NCBI GenBank assembly: GCA_039805865.1
Contig: JBDLTI010000031.1
Coordinates: 1 to 22,480 of the forward strand
From: Fluviibacter sp039805865
GTDB lineage: Bacteria; Pseudomonadota; Gammaproteobacteria; Burkholderiales; Rhodocyclaceae
DNA length: 22,480 nucleotides
Reading direction: 5' to 3'
Shown: piece after piece, positions 21,194-22,480 of the stretch
Layout: every line of letters begins with the position of its first letter
Numbering within the stretch: the stretch's first letter is position 1
Program-made: the position numbers and the translations under genes
Notes under the pieces: generated by a model
What the model saw: only the letters and a program-made list of their open reading frames with translations
Database searches by the model: none
What the model was told of the DNA's origin: nothing

Positions 21194-21832
21194 TCAGAGG
21201 AAGAAAATCGTGGAAATAAGGGTGCCCGCGGCGCGGATCATCGGCAGCACGATGATGCTGAGCAAACCGGTAGCAAGCAACAGCAAAAGAATCGGCAAGC
21301 CGTAGGGTTCGCTGCGACCATAGGTGTGCGCGGCATGCGGCGGTAAAAGACTGAACAGAACGCGACCGCCATCGAGCGGCAGAATCGGTACCAGGTTAAT
21401 AGCCATCAGCATCAGGTTGATCGATACCCCGATGCGCGCCATTTCTTCGAGCGGCACGCTGAAATAGTTATTGGTGGAGAGACCCACCTTGAGCAGCAGG
21501 GCCCAGCCAAAGGCCATGAGCAGATTAGATGCCGGTCCGGCCAGCGCTACCCAGCGCATATCTGTACGGGGATGACGCAAACGACTGTAATCCACCGGCA
21601 CGGGCTTGGCCCAGCCAAACAGGATGCCGCCGAGCAACAAGGTGGCTGCCGGCACAATGATGGTGCCAACCAGATCAATATGGCGAAGCGGGTTGAGGCT
21701 GATACGACCCAGTTGATAGGCAGTCGGGTCGCCAAAATAACGCGCCACATAGCCATGCGACGCCTCATGCAGCGTAATGGCAAAAATCATGGGAATGGCA
21801 GCGATGGCCAGCAGTGCGATATCAATATTCAT
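21194..21832 (-). CDS. Site-2 protease family (M50) membrane metalloprotease
   Basis: An integral membrane zinc protease of 212 residues, the short group without a PDZ domain. HEASH (22-26) in the first membrane helix supplies the zinc-binding HExxH, NPLRH (47-51) follows, and LDGGR (153-157) in a later helix supplies the third ligand, Asp154. About five or six hydrophobic segments are visible. Substrates are unknown; family members cut membrane-bound regulators. The gene lies between the yciO-like gene and trpS, an arrangement often seen in betaproteobacteria. Confidence 0.92.
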   Translation of the reverse strand: MNIDIALLAIAAIPMIFAITLHEASHGYVARYFGDPTAYQLGRISLNPLRHIDLVGTIIVPAATLLLGGILFGWAKPVPVDYSRLRHPRTDMRWVALAGPASNLLMAFGWALLLKVGLSTNNYFSVPLEEMARIGVSINLMLMAINLVPILPLDGGRVLFSLLPPHAAHTYGRSEPYGLPILLLLLATGLLSIIVLPMIRAAGTLISTIFFL

Positions 21833-21864
21833 GACGGATCCGTTTAGCCAGCGATTCTAACAGA

Positions 21865-21888
21865 GCACCCACCAATGCAGGCGGGTGC
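21865..21888 (-). terminator. Weak hairpin after the yciO-like gene
   Basis: On the minus strand GCACCCGCC and GGTGGGTGC pair over 9 positions (one G-U) around TGCATT, just past the stop at 21894. The following TCTGTTAGAATC is not a good U-run, so it may be a Rho-dependent or processing site rather than an intrinsic terminator. Confidence 0.35.
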
Positions 21889-21893
21889 ATGGT

Positions 21894-22480
21894 TTATTCC
21901 AGACCCAGCGGTGCCAACGGCCCATGGCCGACCCGCAAGACTGTGGGTGGCATTTCACACAGATCGATCATGGTGGTGGGTTCTGTACCGCACCAGCCCC
22001 CTTCGACCACCAGATCCAGCTTCGAATCCAGGCGCTCCTTGATCGACCACCCATCACTCAGCGGTTCTTCGTCGCCGGGAAGGGTTAGGGTGGTCGTGAG
22101 CAAAGGCTCGCCGAGTGCTTCTAGCACCCCCTGCATGATGCGGTTATCCGGTATGCGCAGCCCCAGGGTTTTACGTTTGGGATGCAGAATCCGGCGCGGC
22201 AGCTCCTTGGTACCTTCCAGCACAAAGGTGTAAGCACCCGGCGTGGCCAGTTTGAGCAGACGATACTGGGCATTGTCGACGCGGGCGTACTGACCGATAT
22301 CGGACAGGTCCCGACACATCAAGGTCATCAGATGGTGATCATCAATGCCGCGGATTTTGCGAATTTTATCGAGGGCGGCGGCATCGCCCAGATGACAGGC
22401 CAGCGAATAACAGGAGTCTGTGGGCAAGGCAACGACTGCGCCCTCGCGGAGCATTTGCGCCGTTTGATCGAGCAAACGCT
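21894..22480 (-). CDS. yciO: YciO/Sua5/YrdC-family protein, 5' end outside window
   Basis: Resembles E. coli YciO along its visible length: VVALPTDSCYSLACHLGD, RKIRGIDDHHLMTLMCRDLSDIGQYA, PGAYTFVLEGTKELPRRILHPKRKTLGLRIP and PTTMIDL. The YrdC/Sua5 fold makes threonylcarbamoyl-adenylate for t6A37 tRNA modification. YciO relatives bind nucleotides and RNA, but their exact role is less certain. The frame is open to the window edge. The only in-window start near the edge is a TTG at 22475, and the family needs about 10-15 more residues, so the true start lies beyond 22480. Confidence 0.85.
   Translation of the reverse strand, partial: RLLDQTAQMLREGAVVALPTDSCYSLACHLGDAAALDKIRKIRGIDDHHLMTLMCRDLSDIGQYARVDNAQYRLLKLATPGAYTFVLEGTKELPRRILHPKRKTLGLRIPDNRIMQGVLEALGEPLLTTTLTLPGDEEPLSDGWSIKERLDSKLDLVVEGGWCGTEPTTMIDLCEMPPTVLRVGHGPLAPLGLE

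Overview
The window reads as a betaproteobacterial chromosome, probably order Neisseriales; that placement is inferred from protein resemblance and gene order, not from a search. Two parts differ sharply. Positions 1 to about 5600 form a patchwork accessory region, AT-richer in its middle. Positions 5600-22480 are a GC-richer conserved core of translation, RNA-processing and chromosome-segregation genes, almost all on the minus strand.

Accessory region, left to right. The last 19 codons of an IS3-like transposase sit at the left edge. Next comes a minus-strand pair of unrecognised genes (64-956). In front of that pair lies the most striking element of the window: two tandem RNA motifs (1017-1067 and 1118-1173) that match the S-adenosylmethionine-binding SAM-II riboswitch, separated by an intrinsic terminator with a visible alternative pairing. 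SAM-II normally governs methionine genes, so finding it upstream of an unknown operon beside an IS end is unexpected. A type II restriction-modification island follows. It holds an EVE/PUA-like protein, a C5-cytosine methyltransferase carrying a MerR-like helix-turn-helix at its N terminus, and a divergent Eco47II-family endonuclease (family specificity GGNCC). Then come an HI1420/HigA-type antitoxin without a visible toxin, a yeast-FCY1-like cytosine deaminase coupled to a Bro-N protein, and two copies of a 36-bp repeat that bracket the deaminase/Bro-N pair.

Core region. On the minus strand lie a small lipoprotein gene, selO and an 85-aa gene. dksA is the only core gene on the plus strand and ends in a strong terminator. 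The rest reads leftward in two long runs. The first is yciO-like (cut by the window edge), a site-2 protease, trpS, scpA, scpB and rluB. The second is rimP, nusA, infB, rbfA, truB, rpsO and pnp, the classic transcription/translation operon. A good sigma-70-like promoter overlapping the rluB stop, followed by a terminator-like hairpin before rimP, marks the boundary between the runs. rpsO has its own consensus-like promoter at the truB stop and a terminator before pnp.

The core genes work together in ribosome maturation (RimP, RbfA, TruB, RluB), translation initiation (IF2), transcription termination (NusA), mRNA decay (PNPase) and chromosome condensation (ScpA/ScpB). No tRNA, rRNA or CRISPR array is visible, and no gene-free stretch exceeds 300 bases. 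The longest (957-1212) is filled by the riboswitch leader.
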